Shown piece after piece: positions 56,790 through 56,827 of a DNA stretch of 56,827 bases. Under the pieces are notes generated by a model that saw nothing but the letters and a program-made list of their open reading frames with translations, was not told the DNA's origin and ran no database searches. The position numbers and the translations under genes are program-made. The stretch covers positions 1 through 56,827 of the forward strand of contig CACPEJ010000004.1 in the NCBI GenBank assembly GCA_902632935.1, written 5' to 3'. Origin of the DNA: an uncultured Pelagibacteraceae bacterium (GTDB lineage Bacteria; Pseudomonadota; Alphaproteobacteria; Pelagibacterales; Pelagibacteraceae). Every line of letters begins with the position of its first letter. Position 1 is the stretch's first letter.

Positions 56790-56827
56790 ATGACAAGTAA
56801 GGATCTATCTATATTTAACTCATTAAG
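56790..56827 (+). CDS. Probable small heat shock protein (Hsp20/IbpA family), 5' end only
   Basis: Only MTSKDLSIFNSL is visible before the window ends. The Met-Thr-x-x-x-Leu-Ser-x-x-x start resembles IbpA/HspA N-termini of alphaproteobacteria (Met-Thr-x-x-Asp-Leu-Ser-Pro-Leu), but 12 codons are not diagnostic. The call rests mainly on context: heat-shock type promoter and ROSE-like leader with a strong AAGGAGG five bases upstream. Another heat-shock gene would be the alternative. Confidence 0.5.
   Translation, partial: MTSKDLSIFNSL

Overview
The window looks like a contiguous piece of a streamlined marine alphaproteobacterial chromosome, most likely SAR11 (Pelagibacterales). The reasons are very low GC (about 30% by eye), Lys/Asn/Ile-rich proteins, almost no non-coding DNA, many 1-20 base gene overlaps, and alphaproteobacterial neighbourhoods: mutY/DUF721/dsbA-like/smc; a split Fo ATP-synthase operon with b and b'; the cox/ctaB/ctaG/SURF1/thrC block; ispH-thrB-rnhA. 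A retinal-producing carotenoid cassette (crtI, crtB, crtY, blh) fits this assignment. No rRNA, tRNA, CRISPR array, insertion sequence or prophage was recognised, and no gene-free stretch exceeds 300 bases.

Layout. 1-4063: truncated mutY on the minus strand, divergent from DUF721, a periplasmic DsbA-like protein and an unusually short SMC ATPase. 4077-6423: Fo sector atpI-B-E-F'-F. 6461-13093: carotenoid/retinal genes running into ispH, thrB and rnhA on the same strand. 13123-21239 (minus): rsmE, then the cytochrome c oxidase operon with its assembly factors (including an easily missed 41-residue membrane protein), thrC and a peroxiredoxin. 21257-24630: haloacid dehalogenase-like, DoxX, pirin, quinone reductase and DUF2721. 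24683-30307: ubiA followed by an LPS/lipid A block (msbA, waaA, lpxK, lpxL-like). 30310-38768: DUF2093, purD, rsmD, pgi, a BamF-like lipoprotein, lspA, ileS, ribF and a HAD phosphatase. 38838-40924: groES-groEL with a heat-shock-type promoter and the only clear intrinsic terminator. 40935-45325: a D12-class adenine methylase, a 36-residue basic protein, typA, a YczE-like membrane protein and a DUF6134-like exported protein. 45327-49033: renalase-like flavoprotein, pmbA/tldE and tldD. 49119-54601: DCC-family thiol protein, then a minus-strand cluster of dapA-like aldolase, cfa, a very basic coiled-coil protein and a small membrane protein, then a GT9 glycosyltransferase and a TIM14-like J protein. 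54618-end: oligopeptidase B and the first 12 codons of a probable small heat shock protein.

How it fits together. Much of the window concerns energy conservation: Fo, cytochrome oxidase, heme O synthesis, ubiquinone prenylation and retinal for a proteorhodopsin that is not itself in the window. The second theme is envelope building. The third is protein quality control: GroESL, the putative Hsp20, TldD/E, oligopeptidase B.

Most interesting signals: (1) the probable hsp20 leader has a CTTG-N17-CCTACAT heat-shock promoter and a terminal hairpin that pairs CUUGCUU with the AAGGAGG ribosome binding site through a G-G opposition, as in ROSE RNA thermometers; (2) an SMC of 798 residues with both ATPase halves but no recognisable hinge; (3) a 398-residue basic coiled-coil protein of unknown function whose start codon lies in a perfect hairpin; (4) back-to-back start codons at CATATG between mutY and the DUF721 gene. 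All identifications come from reading sequence and family motifs; no database search was run.
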